A stretch of 64,000 nt of DNA from an uncultured Lachnospiraceae bacterium. GTDB taxonomy: Bacteria > Bacillota > Clostridia > Lachnospirales > Lachnospiraceae. This document shows positions 43,496 through 51,062 of this stretch, one piece after another. The DNA is taken from NCBI GenBank assembly GCA_958402795.1, contig CATXUX010000015.1, positions 1 to 64,000 of the forward strand. Direction: 5' to 3'. The position numbers and the translations under genes are program-made. The notes under the pieces are model-generated. The model saw only the letters and a program-made list of their open reading frames with translations. It had not been told where the DNA came from and ran no database searches. Each line of letters starts with the position of its first letter. Position 1 is the stretch's first letter.

Positions 43496-44818
43496 CTATT
43501 CGCTCATATATAGTTTTGCTTTCCCACATACCTCCTGCACAGCGTCCTGCAGGTCTTTCCCGTCGAAGATATATGCGTCCAGCTGTTCTGCGATCAGCTC
43601 CATCAATACCGCATCATACGCAACCGGTGTGTCAAGTTCTTCAATAAACTGCTCAAACCGCTCACAATCTTCCGGTGTCAACATATAAATATCCATGCCC
43701 TGACTGGGATCCTCTTTCTTTGAAATTCCATTCTCTATGATTTCTCCCGTTGCGCATTCATCACTGATCAGGTTTTCTCTGGTAATTGATAAGCCGGAGC
43801 CACTGCCCGGCGTAAGATATACTTTGGATAAATAATATGTCAAAAAATCCTCCGCCACTTCAAGATGACTGCCGGAATGATTCAGTCCAAACATCACGTA
43901 TGGAATGAAATAATTTCCGCTGTCAAAATTCAGATGTCGATATTCTTTCTCACTCTGTATACAAAGAGAATTCAAGCATACAAAGCTCATCTCATGTGTA
44001 AGCTGAGTAACTTCCGTTTGTACTTCATTATAATATAATTCTATCGTTGAATCTCCAGAGGAAGTTGGATACGCGTCCGCCCAATGTTTCACTTTCATCC
44101 AGTCTTCTACATTTTGTCTCTCTTCTGCAGAAAAACTTAAATCTGCGATTTTCCCAAGGTTCTCAAATAGCCGCGCCAGCTCATCTTCATTGATCTGATC
44201 ACTCATGATTCCGGATGTAACGATCAGGTTTCCTGCTGCAGTACTGAAGACATTCTGTTTCACAGCAGGTATTCCGGCTGAGAATCCGGTTTCAAGGCTC
44301 TGCACCAGATTATCTATATTCCCCGCTGAAACTACTTCTGCATTTCCCGCCAGGATTGGAATCATAAAGGAAGTCGGGACTTGATATATTTGCTCTGCGC
44401 TGTTTGACGCAGTAATGATATTATAAAATAGTGCATCTTTTTCCGGCTCCAGAAGTTCCGTCACATCTTCCAGAATTCCCTTCTCCACATATTGATCTGC
44501 CGGAAGTCCATCCAGTACAAGCACGTCCGGTCCATTCCCGGACATAAGTTCTGTATTCAGCGTACGGATCGCATCGGATATTGTTACTCCGTCCTCGCCT
44601 GTATACCCCACCTCATATACCACTTCCAAATCCGGATATTTTCCCTGAAAAAGCGATGCAGCCTGACGTACCATATATTCGTCCTTCAGGCTGTAAATTC
44701 GAAACGTTTCCGTCCCTGTCTCATCTCCTGCACCGGACTGCTCATCACTTGTCCCGGAGCACGCGGTCAGACTACCTATTAAAAGTAACATTGTGATAAT
44801 ACCCCTTATTTTTTTCAT
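43496..44818 (-). CDS. Extracellular solute-binding lipoprotein
   Basis: A lipoprotein with a clear signal peptide and lipobox (LTAC, Cys at residue 20 from ATG 44818). The mature part resembles family 1 solute-binding proteins: TFRIYSLKDEYMVRQAASLFQGKYPDLEV, then a GNGPDVLVLDG motif typical of CUT1 binding proteins. It probably delivers a solute to the two permeases downstream. The start is set by the Shine-Dalgarno AAGGAG; a start at 44842 would put it inside the gene. The cassette is richer in A+T than its neighbours by eye, a sign of possible transfer. Confidence 0.85.
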   Translation of the reverse strand: MKKIRGIITMLLLIGSLTACSGTSDEQSGAGDETGTETFRIYSLKDEYMVRQAASLFQGKYPDLEVVYEVGYTGEDGVTISDAIRTLNTELMSGNGPDVLVLDGLPADQYVEKGILEDVTELLEPEKDALFYNIITASNSAEQIYQVPTSFMIPILAGNAEVVSAGNIDNLVQSLETGFSAGIPAVKQNVFSTAAGNLIVTSGIMSDQINEDELARLFENLGKIADLSFSAEERQNVEDWMKVKHWADAYPTSSGDSTIELYYNEVQTEVTQLTHEMSFVCLNSLCIQSEKEYRHLNFDSGNYFIPYVMFGLNHSGSHLEVAEDFLTYYLSKVYLTPGSGSGLSITRENLISDECATGEIIENGISKKEDPSQGMDIYMLTPEDCERFEQFIEELDTPVAYDAVLMELIAEQLDAYIFDGKDLQDAVQEVCGKAKLYMSE

Positions 44819-44910
44819 AATACTATCTTCTTCTCCTTTCATTGTACCGTATATAGATTAGACGTAAAATTTCGGAAAAAGGTTACAAAATATGTATAGT
44901 CAGATTGCAC

Positions 44911-44935
44911 AAAAAATCCGGGGACGTTCCCCGGA
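44911..44935 (-). terminator. Terminator of the spoIIIA operon
   Basis: On the minus strand, the 8-bp stem TCCGGGGA (44928-44935 paired with 44917-44924) with a 3-base loop is followed by six T residues, 22 bases past the spoIIIAH stop. Confidence 0.85.
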
Positions 44936-44957
44936 CTTTTAAAAATGAATGTTTGAA

Positions 44958-45569
44958 TTATTCATGAATCGGTGTGATGACGATGTTTTCCGGCGCAATC
45001 TCAGTCTTGCGTGTGACGATATCTTCGATCTGCGCCCGGTTTGCGTCTGTAAGCTCTTCTGCATTTACCACGATGTCCGCCGAATCGGAGGTCAGGTTTA
45101 CCACGGATTCCGAAAATCCCTTGGACGCCATCAGTGTCTCGATCGCCATCTCCTGTTCGGAAAGCTGTGTCATCTCCAGCATCTGTGCGATGGCGTCCTG
45201 CTTCTCTTCATCACTGATGTTCGTATTGTCAATGATCCCCTGCAGGGTTTCTTTGTTCTGCGCCCGCACCTGTTCACGGGAAACCTTTGCCTGTGCAACG
45301 GTTGTATCCGCCGCGTTGCTGGTCAGGACCGCTTCTCCCGGCGTTCCCTCCACCTCCGAATCCGTACTCAGGATATCGCCCTCTTCTGTTTCCAGATCTT
45401 CCTCTGAAATATCGAGCAGTTCTTTATTCGCCAGTTCCGCGTTTGCTTCTGTCGTACCTGTGTCTGCTTCATTGAACAGCTTTCCTGAATAGTTCAGATA
45501 TCCGGCTATCGCGATCATAACCGCAAGGGTAGTAACAATAATCTGATTTTTCTTGAATATTTTTTTCAC
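44958..45569 (-). CDS. spoIIIAH: Stage III sporulation protein AH
   Basis: A mother-cell protein whose extracytoplasmic domain pairs with SpoIIQ to form the channel between mother cell and forespore. One N-terminal helix (NQIIVTTLAVMIAIAGYL), an acidic linker and a C-terminal EscJ/YscJ-like ring-building domain (LMASKGFSESVVNLTSDSADIVVN). It is 203 residues. Last gene of the operon before a strong terminator. Confidence 0.93.
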   Translation of the reverse strand: MKKIFKKNQIIVTTLAVMIAIAGYLNYSGKLFNEADTGTTEANAELANKELLDISEEDLETEEGDILSTDSEVEGTPGEAVLTSNAADTTVAQAKVSREQVRAQNKETLQGIIDNTNISDEEKQDAIAQMLEMTQLSEQEMAIETLMASKGFSESVVNLTSDSADIVVNAEELTDANRAQIEDIVTRKTEIAPENIVITPIHE

Positions 45570-45582
45570 TTGGCAACCTCCT

Positions 45583-46185
45583 TTATGTATCTGTCCTCTT
45601 CATTATTTTTATCTTATGCGCCTCTACGCCGAATAATGCCTGTACCGCTTCTGTAATATTCTGAACGACCACCGCATTGTCTCCGCCGTCTGCGATCACT
45701 ACAACCCCTTCGATCTCCGGCGTCAGTTCTTTGCTCACATACGGCGTCTGCGTACCGTCCGACTGCTGTTCATAGACGCTTGTTTTATCCGAAGTTCGGT
45801 CTTCTGTGGTCCTCGTCCCGCCCTGGCTGTCTTCTTCTGACGTTGTCTGGCTGGTCGTATTCTGATCTTTTTCCACCACTTTCTGACCCGTGGATTTCAG
45901 TGTAATGATGACCTCTGCTCTTCCCACGCCTTCTACATATTCCAGTGCGTTCGCCACCCGCTTCTCCAGATATTCCTCATACGCCTCTGTCGAGTCGGAA
46001 GGAGATTCGGATGACGCATTCTGCATATCCTCACTGCCAGCCGGTGTCTTTTGACTGTCTGATGTGGGCCAGATTACCACAAGCAGGAGAAGTCCCACCA
46101 GAAACAGGATCAAAAGCCGGTTCTTCTTCGGCATGCCTTGTTCTGATTTCAGCTTCTCAACAAATCCCCGCCACTTATTCTCCAA
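45583..46185 (-). CDS. spoIIIAG: Stage III sporulation protein AG
   Basis: A single-span membrane protein (RLLILFLVGLLLLVVIWP) whose outer domain forms a large ring in the SpoIIIA-SpoIIQ complex. The ring-building segment RVANALEYVEGVGRAEVIITLKS and the second part EIEGVVVIADGGDNAVVVQNITEAVQALFG are family hallmarks. It is 200 residues and overlaps spoIIIAF by 11 bases. Confidence 0.93.
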   Translation of the reverse strand: MENKWRGFVEKLKSEQGMPKKNRLLILFLVGLLLLVVIWPTSDSQKTPAGSEDMQNASSESPSDSTEAYEEYLEKRVANALEYVEGVGRAEVIITLKSTGQKVVEKDQNTTSQTTSEEDSQGGTRTTEDRTSDKTSVYEQQSDGTQTPYVSKELTPEIEGVVVIADGGDNAVVVQNITEAVQALFGVEAHKIKIMKRTDT

Positions 46186-46537
46186 TTCTGATCTCCTCCA
46201 CTTCTATCCCGCTGTCGTCCGTCTCCTGCTCTTCTTCGCTTCCCTGATATTCCTCCGGAAGGAAATCAAAAAGGTCGATCTCCTCCCAGTAGCGTTCCTG
46301 CTGTTCGATCATTCTCTTCTCCTGCTCGTATTCTTTGTTGTGATACAACGCATAGAAGGTATCCGCAGTTCCCGTCAGTTTGAGAAGCGGCGTGATCAGT
46401 AATAAAATCAGTACCAGACCGGTAAAGAAACGGATATACTTTTTGTAGCTGTCTCCCGGTACTGCCTCCAGTACCACGGTCACGATCACAAGATAGAATG
46501 CGATATTGCGGATCCATTCGTAAAGCGCATCCAGCAT
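46175..46537 (-). CDS. spoIIIAF: Stage III sporulation protein AF
   Basis: A short protein with two N-terminal membrane helices (WIRNIAFYLVIVTVVLEAV and FFTGLVLILLLITPLLKL) and an acidic C-terminus. It is about 120 residues from ATG 46537 (AAGGAG upstream). The typical family protein is longer, with an extra outer domain; here the C-terminal part is short and very acidic (EEYQGSEEEQETDDSG). It is separated from spoIIIAE by an unusually long gap that holds a structured repeat. Confidence 0.85.
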   Translation of the reverse strand: MLDALYEWIRNIAFYLVIVTVVLEAVPGDSYKKYIRFFTGLVLILLLITPLLKLTGTADTFYALYHNKEYEQEKRMIEQQERYWEEIDLFDFLPEEYQGSEEEQETDDSGIEVEEIRIGE

Positions 46538-46553
46538 AGGCGCTCCTTTCCTT

Positions 46554-46772
46554 TCACACATAGTCTTTCCTGATGCTTTTGCCTTGACGGAGCGATTCTA
46601 TGATACCTACGGATTGTTTCGTGCTACGCACTCCCACAATCCTGCCCCAAATTCGGATATCGTGTGGCATACGCCCCACTTTTATCCTCATGTTGGGGCG
46701 GGTCCCAAGGTCTTTCACCCACCTATGAGCAAGCTCATGTGGGTTTAGACCTTTTGCCCCTGGTATCATCAT
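46554..46772 (-). CDS. Possible 72-residue ORF within the repeat (doubtful)
   Basis: An open frame starting at ATG 46772, two bases past the spoIIIAE stop, and ending 16 bases before spoIIIAF. The predicted product is basic and has no membrane segment and no recognised domain. Its first third (KGLNPHELAH, then WVK and LGT) is preserved in frame in the second repeat copy at 50240-50316. The frame may be a remnant of a mobile-element gene or may simply reflect the conserved RNA. I give it low weight as a functional protein. Confidence 0.2.
   Translation of the reverse strand: MMIPGAKGLNPHELAHRWVKDLGTRPNMRIKVGRMPHDIRIWGRIVGVRSTKQSVGIIESLRQGKSIRKDYV
46600..46769 (-). repeat. 170-bp structured repeat (copy A) between spoIIIAE and spoIIIAF
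   Basis: Bounded by an inverted 8-mer, ATGATACC at 46600-46607 and GGTATCAT at 46762-46769. A 10-bp direct repeat, ATTCTATGAT, lies at 46595-46604 and 46771-46780. Three stem-loops are predicted: 46709-46751 (outer GGTCT/AGACC, inner CCCAC/GTGGG and TGAGC/GCTCA), 46672-46700 (CGCCCCA/TGGGGCG) and 46634-46667 (CCACA/TGTGG with ATCC/GGAT). Its first 68 bases (minus strand) match copy B at 50240-50307 with 7 differences by eye. Removing the repeat would leave an AE-AF gap of about 60 bases. Confidence 0.8.
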
Positions 46773-46773
46773 T

Positions 46774-48078
46774 CTATGATGTTGACGCTGTAATGATCGC
46801 GATCGTGAGCAAAAACAGTACCAGTACCGTGACCAGTACCCGCAGCATCAGTTCGTATCCTTTGCTGACACTGCTGATGCATCCGGTAATCCTTGCGTCA
46901 GATACCGGCTGTACCAGAGCCGCGGCGAGTTTATACAGCAGAACCGTCAGTCCCATCTGGATCACAGGAACTGCGCAGATAAAAAACAGGATCAGCATCC
47001 CGGCAATCCCGATGCTGTTTTTGATCAAGACCGCCGTTCCAAGCACTACATCCGTCACGCTGCCGAATGTATTTCCCAGTCCGGGAATGGCCTCCACGGT
47101 CTTTGTCAGCGTACTTCTCTTCACGGTATCGATCGCCGGGGAAAGAAGTCCCTGCACCAGATTGATTCCCACGATGCAGCCGGTCAGAGTCCGAAGTGTC
47201 CACGAGATTGCTTTCTGGATCAGTTCCCCGAATTCCGTCAGCATATCCTCCCCCACCATATAGTTCATTGCCTGCACCATAATATAGATATGAATCACCG
47301 GCAAAAGAAACTTGAGAATGACCAGTTCCACCAGAAAGATCAAAAGCAGGACCAGATTGTAAAACATCAGAGAACTGCTGCTTCCTGACGCGATCGCCAC
47401 GGCAAGGAAATAGGACGGACAGAGTACCTTCATAAAATGGAGCATGGACTCCAGATTTCCCTCCAGAGCATCCACGGCAAGCTGAAAGGACTGCAGACAC
47501 ATGGTGACCAGAAGAATATACAGCACATAAAAGCTGATCTCGGATACCTGCTTGTTTTGCAGCGCGCTGGAAAAATTCGAGAAAATTGCCGCGATCAGTG
47601 CGATCAGCAGCATATACACCAGATTTTTTCGGTTTGTACGAAACTCATATCCAAGCTGGTCTTTCACAAACTGCCACAACAATTTTATGGCCGCAGTGAG
47701 GTCTCCGTCCATGACTGCTGACATCACATCCTGAAACCGGACTTTCCCGGACGGGAAAAGGGAATGCAGGCTTTCATCCATTTCAGAAAAGTCAAATTCT
47801 TCCAGGATTTTCTGTTCTGTCTGTTCCCGGATTTCCTCAAGGCTGTCTGTGGAATTGCTGTTTTCGGGCGTTTCCGCCTCGTTCTGAGAAGCGGTTTCGT
47901 CCGCATCCGCCGCCGGTTCCTGAGCCACAGTCTCCGTATCTTCGGCATATACCGGAATTTCCGATAAAAAAAGAAGTCCGCCCAGCAAACATATCCCCAA
48001 CAGAAGCACACTTCCGACGATCTGTCCTTTCAAAACCGCGAATCCTTTCCGGTATCGTTTTCTTTGTTTCCCGCTCAT
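46774..48078 (-). CDS. spoIIIAE: Stage III sporulation protein AE
   Basis: A polytopic membrane protein of the SpoIIIA complex, 434 residues. An N-terminal signal-like helix and an acidic region (about residues 40-100) are followed by the conserved multi-span region, with segments such as YMLLIALIAAIFSNFSSAL and a long internal hydrophobic tract (VLYILLVTMCLQSFQLAVDA). It starts with ATGA overlap at the end of spoIIIAD. Confidence 0.93.
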   Translation of the reverse strand: MSGKQRKRYRKGFAVLKGQIVGSVLLLGICLLGGLLFLSEIPVYAEDTETVAQEPAADADETASQNEAETPENSNSTDSLEEIREQTEQKILEEFDFSEMDESLHSLFPSGKVRFQDVMSAVMDGDLTAAIKLLWQFVKDQLGYEFRTNRKNLVYMLLIALIAAIFSNFSSALQNKQVSEISFYVLYILLVTMCLQSFQLAVDALEGNLESMLHFMKVLCPSYFLAVAIASGSSSSLMFYNLVLLLIFLVELVILKFLLPVIHIYIMVQAMNYMVGEDMLTEFGELIQKAISWTLRTLTGCIVGINLVQGLLSPAIDTVKRSTLTKTVEAIPGLGNTFGSVTDVVLGTAVLIKNSIGIAGMLILFFICAVPVIQMGLTVLLYKLAAALVQPVSDARITGCISSVSKGYELMLRVLVTVLVLFLLTIAIITASTS

Positions 48079-48461
48079 GACAGAAATCCCTGTATCGTTT
48101 CCAGAAGGGCAAGGAGGATCGGCAGTCCCAGAGCCAGAATCGTCAGCTTGCTGAAAATCTCAATCTGCACGGCAATAGTCTGGTATCCGGCGTCTTTGCA
48201 GATACTGGAACAAAATTCCGCGATATAGGTAATGCCGATCATCTTCAATATGGTAGAGATATATCCGCTGTCAATACCAAGATACGTGTTGATCTGCGTT
48301 ACCGTGTTCACAAAAATCTCCAGCCGGTCGACAATACTGACAAACAGCATAATACTGACTCCCGCGCTCATATAGATCCCGTACTCGGACTTTCCGCCCC
48401 GGAACTGTACTGCCAGCAGCGCGCCGACCACCCCGATGATTCCGATCTGTATGATGTTCAT
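48075..48461 (-). CDS. spoIIIAD: Stage III sporulation protein AD
   Basis: A membrane protein of about 128 residues with three to four helices, beginning MNIIQIGIIGVVGALLAVQF. The middle stretch DSGYISTILKMIGITYIAEFCSSICKDAGYQTIA is typical of the AC/AD family. ATG 48461 has GGGGAG upstream; the open frame to 48488 extends upstream of that Shine-Dalgarno. Confidence 0.93.
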   Translation of the reverse strand: MNIIQIGIIGVVGALLAVQFRGGKSEYGIYMSAGVSIMLFVSIVDRLEIFVNTVTQINTYLGIDSGYISTILKMIGITYIAEFCSSICKDAGYQTIAVQIEIFSKLTILALGLPILLALLETIQGFLS

Positions 48462-48491
48462 TCTTCTGTTCTCCCCTTTTTTGATCAAACA

Positions 48492-48686
48492 CTATAGCAT
48501 GAATAACTGCCTGATCGTGGTAAATAAATCATAGATGTAGGGCAATATCCATGAAAGCACCAGGATCAGTCCGGCCAGACTTACCAGAAACGCTTGCTCA
48601 TCTCTGCCACTGTGCTTCAGCACCTGAGAGAGGATGGAGACCAGAATCCCGACTGCTGCTATTTTAAAAATCAAATTAACTGTCAA
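48492..48686 (-). CDS. spoIIIAC: Stage III sporulation protein AC
   Basis: A 64-residue, two-helix membrane protein (FKIAAVGILVSILSQVL, then AFLVSLAGLILVLSWILPYI). Homologous in layout to SpoIIIAD and always next to it in spore formers. Confidence 0.93.
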   Translation of the reverse strand: MTVNLIFKIAAVGILVSILSQVLKHSGRDEQAFLVSLAGLILVLSWILPYIYDLFTTIRQLFML

Positions 48687-48703
48687 TTGTCCTCCTTTTT
48701 GGC

Positions 48704-49222
48704 CTAGGCCAGTACCACAACCAGAAAGATTCCGCTCATCACACCGAGACAGTTCCCGATCCGTTTCCGGGACGTCATACCTTCCCGTACTTTTTCAATT
48801 TCCTGGTCCAGGCGTTCCAGATACAACTGCAGGTTCCGGCTCTCCGAAGCGTTGTCCGACTGCCCGATGTAATACCCAAGTTCTTTTAACTGATCTGCAT
48901 GCGCCGTTTTCAGATTCAGGCCTTCCAGATATCTGTCCACCGAGCGTGTCCAGATTTTCACAAAATCTGTCTCCTCCCTCTTTTCCACCTGCTGTTCCAT
49001 AGAAAGAAGCCATCTCCGGTAAGGCTCTTTCACCTTTCTTGCGACTCTTGCGAAGATTTCTCCGACCGGAGCGTTCGCATATTCCAGCTCTCCCTTCAGC
49101 ATATAAATGATCCGGCGGATATAGAGGAGCTTTTCCAGATAATTCTGCAGTTCTGCCCCGTACAAAAATCCTGCCCCGGTCGTCGCCAGAATGACCATCA
49201 CTGCTCCTACAAACCGCTGCAT
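48704..49222 (-). CDS. spoIIIAB: Stage III sporulation protein AB
   Basis: A 172-residue protein with an N-terminal helix (VGAVMVILATTGAGFLYGA) and a C-terminal one (GNCLGVMSGIFLVVVLA), with a helical cytoplasmic middle. It resembles the GspF-like family of secretion systems. Its start overlaps the end of spoIIIAA by 16 bases. Confidence 0.92.
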   Translation of the reverse strand: MQRFVGAVMVILATTGAGFLYGAELQNYLEKLLYIRRIIYMLKGELEYANAPVGEIFARVARKVKEPYRRWLLSMEQQVEKREETDFVKIWTRSVDRYLEGLNLKTAHADQLKELGYYIGQSDNASESRNLQLYLERLDQEIEKVREGMTSRKRIGNCLGVMSGIFLVVVLA

Positions 49223-50151
49223 AACAGACTCCCCCGCTCATCATAAATATTCCGGATCTCTCCCGGATGTTTCCCGCGCCCCAGGATGATATACCGTTCA
49301 AAACACCGCTTCCGTATCAGATCACCGAGTACGGGTTTCTCTGTTGCTTCCTCCATATCCGTCCCATGGATACTTGCGATCAGCTTACAGCCACAGTGCA
49401 TCGCGTATTCTACCGCATGGATATCTTCCGCCGTTCCGATCTCATCGACCGCAAGCACCTGCGGCGCCATGGATCGGATCAGCATGAGCATTCCCTCCGC
49501 TTTCGGACAGCAGTCCAGAACGTCTGTACGCATCCCCAGTTGATTTTGTGCCACACCGAGATAGCACCCGCCCAGCTCTGAGCGCTCGTCCACAACTCCC
49601 ACGGTACACCCTTTTACGTAAGCATTTCCATCGGAGATCTGCCGGATCAGGTCCCTGAGCAGCGTTGTTTTCCCACACCCCGGCGGCGAAATCACCAGTG
49701 TGTGACAGAGTGTCCGATCCTTTGTAATATACGGCATGACAGGATCCGCACAGCCAATCACCTCATGTGCCACCCGGATGTTTACCGAAGATATGTACTG
49801 TATGTTTTTCACTTTGTTCTGTTCGAGGATCACTTTCCCCATCACACCGGCCCGGTGTCCGCCTTCCACGGTAAGAAATCCCTGCCTCATTTCCTGCTCA
49901 TACGCATAGAGAGAATAGTGACTGATATAATCCATGGTTTCCCTGACCTCCTCCTTCGTCACGATGTGCTTTTCTTTCCGGGCGGACGGCAGAATCCGCT
50001 CCCGGTTCTCATACTCAATGATAAACGGCTTTTCAATCCGCAGCCGGATTCCCTGCAGCCGTTCATAATCCAGCTTCTCCGCGTCCAGAATGCTGCGGAG
50101 TGATTTCGCCAGAATACTTAAAATCTGCTGCTCTTTTCTGCTCTCCTTCAT
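49207..50151 (-). CDS. spoIIIAA: Stage III sporulation protein AA (secretion-type ATPase)
   Basis: An ATPase of the secretion superfamily that probably powers the SpoIIIA channel from the mother-cell side. Walker A GCGKTTLL (in VISPPGCGKTTLLRDL) and the Walker B region QVLAVDEIGTAEDIHAV are present. ATG 50151 is preferred for the AGAGG spacing; a GTG at 50160 is in frame. First gene of the operon. Confidence 0.94.
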   Translation of the reverse strand: MKESRKEQQILSILAKSLRSILDAEKLDYERLQGIRLRIEKPFIIEYENRERILPSARKEKHIVTKEEVRETMDYISHYSLYAYEQEMRQGFLTVEGGHRAGVMGKVILEQNKVKNIQYISSVNIRVAHEVIGCADPVMPYITKDRTLCHTLVISPPGCGKTTLLRDLIRQISDGNAYVKGCTVGVVDERSELGGCYLGVAQNQLGMRTDVLDCCPKAEGMLMLIRSMAPQVLAVDEIGTAEDIHAVEYAMHCGCKLIASIHGTDMEEATEKPVLGDLIRKRCFERYIILGRGKHPGEIRNIYDERGSLLCSGL

Positions 50152-50172
50152 CTTGTCCACCTCTTTAAAAAC

Positions 50173-50200
50173 AATATATGAAGAGGATACAGATTTATGA
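50173..50200 (-). promoter_or_regulatory. Possible sigma-E promoter of the spoIIIA operon
   Basis: On the minus strand, TCATAAA (50194-50200) and CATATATT (50173-50180) with 13-bp spacing resemble sigma-E elements (KMATATT, CATACAMT; six of eight in the -10). SpoIIIA is a sigma-E operon in Bacillus, and the predicted start leaves the Shine-Dalgarno intact. Match is partial. Confidence 0.4.
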
Positions 50201-50212
50201 CCTGAAAAAATC

Positions 50213-50241
50213 TTGTTTTTTCCTTTTGTATTGAATATAAT
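50213..50241 (+). promoter_or_regulatory. Sigma-A-type promoter of the LytTR/GHKL pair
   Basis: TTGTTT (50213-50218) and TATAAT (50236-50241) are spaced by 17 bp. The -10 overlaps the first bases of repeat copy B, so the repeat lies almost wholly in the transcribed leader. Confidence 0.6.
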
Positions 50242-50316
50242 GAAACCAGTGTCAAAAGGTCTAAACCCACATGAGCTTGCTCATGAGTGGGTGAAAAGCC
50301 TTGGGACAGGTATCAT
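50240..50316 (+). repeat. 77-bp structured repeat (copy B) in the response-regulator leader
   Basis: Starts with ATGAAACC (50240-50247) and ends with GGTATCAT (50309-50316), close to the ends of copy A. It keeps the first stem-loop (CCCAC-TGAGC with GCTCA-GTGGG, 50266-50291) and lacks the two other stem-loops of copy A; the sequence passes from the shared TTGGGAC directly to the shared GGTATCATAG. It lies between a promoter and the start codon at 50349. Confidence 0.8.
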
Positions 50317-50348
50317 AGTTGGGGAATCAACAGGAATGGTGAAAGCAA

Positions 50349-51062
50349 ATGATGAGAGTGGCGGTTGTCGATGATGAACAGGAAGTCAGAGCGCAGTTAG
50401 CTTTGTACATTCGTCATTTTTCCGAAGAATCCGGTGTGGATATGGAAGTGGTTCCATTTCCTTCGGGGGATTCATTTCTGCAAAACTATACAATGAGTTA
50501 CGATATTATTATATTTGATATTGATATGCCGGGGACAAACGGTATGGATACCGCCCGCAGGCTTCGTACGATAGATCAGAACGTAACGATTATTTTTATG
50601 ACGAATATCGCGCAGTATGCGATCAATGGATATGAAGTTGATGCGGTGGATTATATCATAAAGCCGATCGGATACTACGATTTTTCCATGAAGTTCCATC
50701 GTACCGTAGCGAAAGCCGCTCAGAAGAAAGAACATGTGATCAAGCTTGAAACGACCGAGGGCGTCCGAAGGATTCGTGTGGCAGCGATCGTGTACGTGGA
50801 AGTACAGTCACATTACCTGTATTACTATACAGTCAAGAATGTATATAAGAGCAGAGGAAATATGTCGGAAGTAGAACGTGAGCTTTCCCGGTACAGCTTT
50901 GTACAGATTCACCGTTCCTATCTGGTAAATCTGCGTTACGTAGAAAAGATAAAAAGCAGTGAAATTATTGCCCGCGGGATTACACTTCCGGTCGGGCGTG
51001 CCTATAAGGATCATGTGAAGCAAAAATACATGCAGTATGTGAGAGGGGATGACGAAGGGTGA
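50349..51062 (+). CDS. LytTR-family response regulator
   Basis: A 237-residue regulator with a receiver domain (VVDDEQE acidic pair, phospho-acceptor Asp in IIIFDIDMPGTNG near residue 57) and a C-terminal LytTR DNA-binding domain (about 130-230, with FVQIHRSYLVNLRYVEKI). Such regulators usually control bacteriocin, quorum or cell-surface functions. The start (ATG ATG at 50349) has only a weak Shine-Dalgarno. The kinase gene overlaps its end by four bases. Confidence 0.92.
   Translation: MMRVAVVDDEQEVRAQLALYIRHFSEESGVDMEVVPFPSGDSFLQNYTMSYDIIIFDIDMPGTNGMDTARRLRTIDQNVTIIFMTNIAQYAINGYEVDAVDYIIKPIGYYDFSMKFHRTVAKAAQKKEHVIKLETTEGVRRIRVAAIVYVEVQSHYLYYYTVKNVYKSRGNMSEVERELSRYSFVQIHRSYLVNLRYVEKIKSSEIIARGITLPVGRAYKDHVKQKYMQYVRGDDEG

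Noticed and set aside
44841..44868. Promoter TTTACG-16-TACAAT before the solute-binding protein gene
   Set aside because: Its expected start would remove part of the Shine-Dalgarno, so it is unlikely to be the working promoter.
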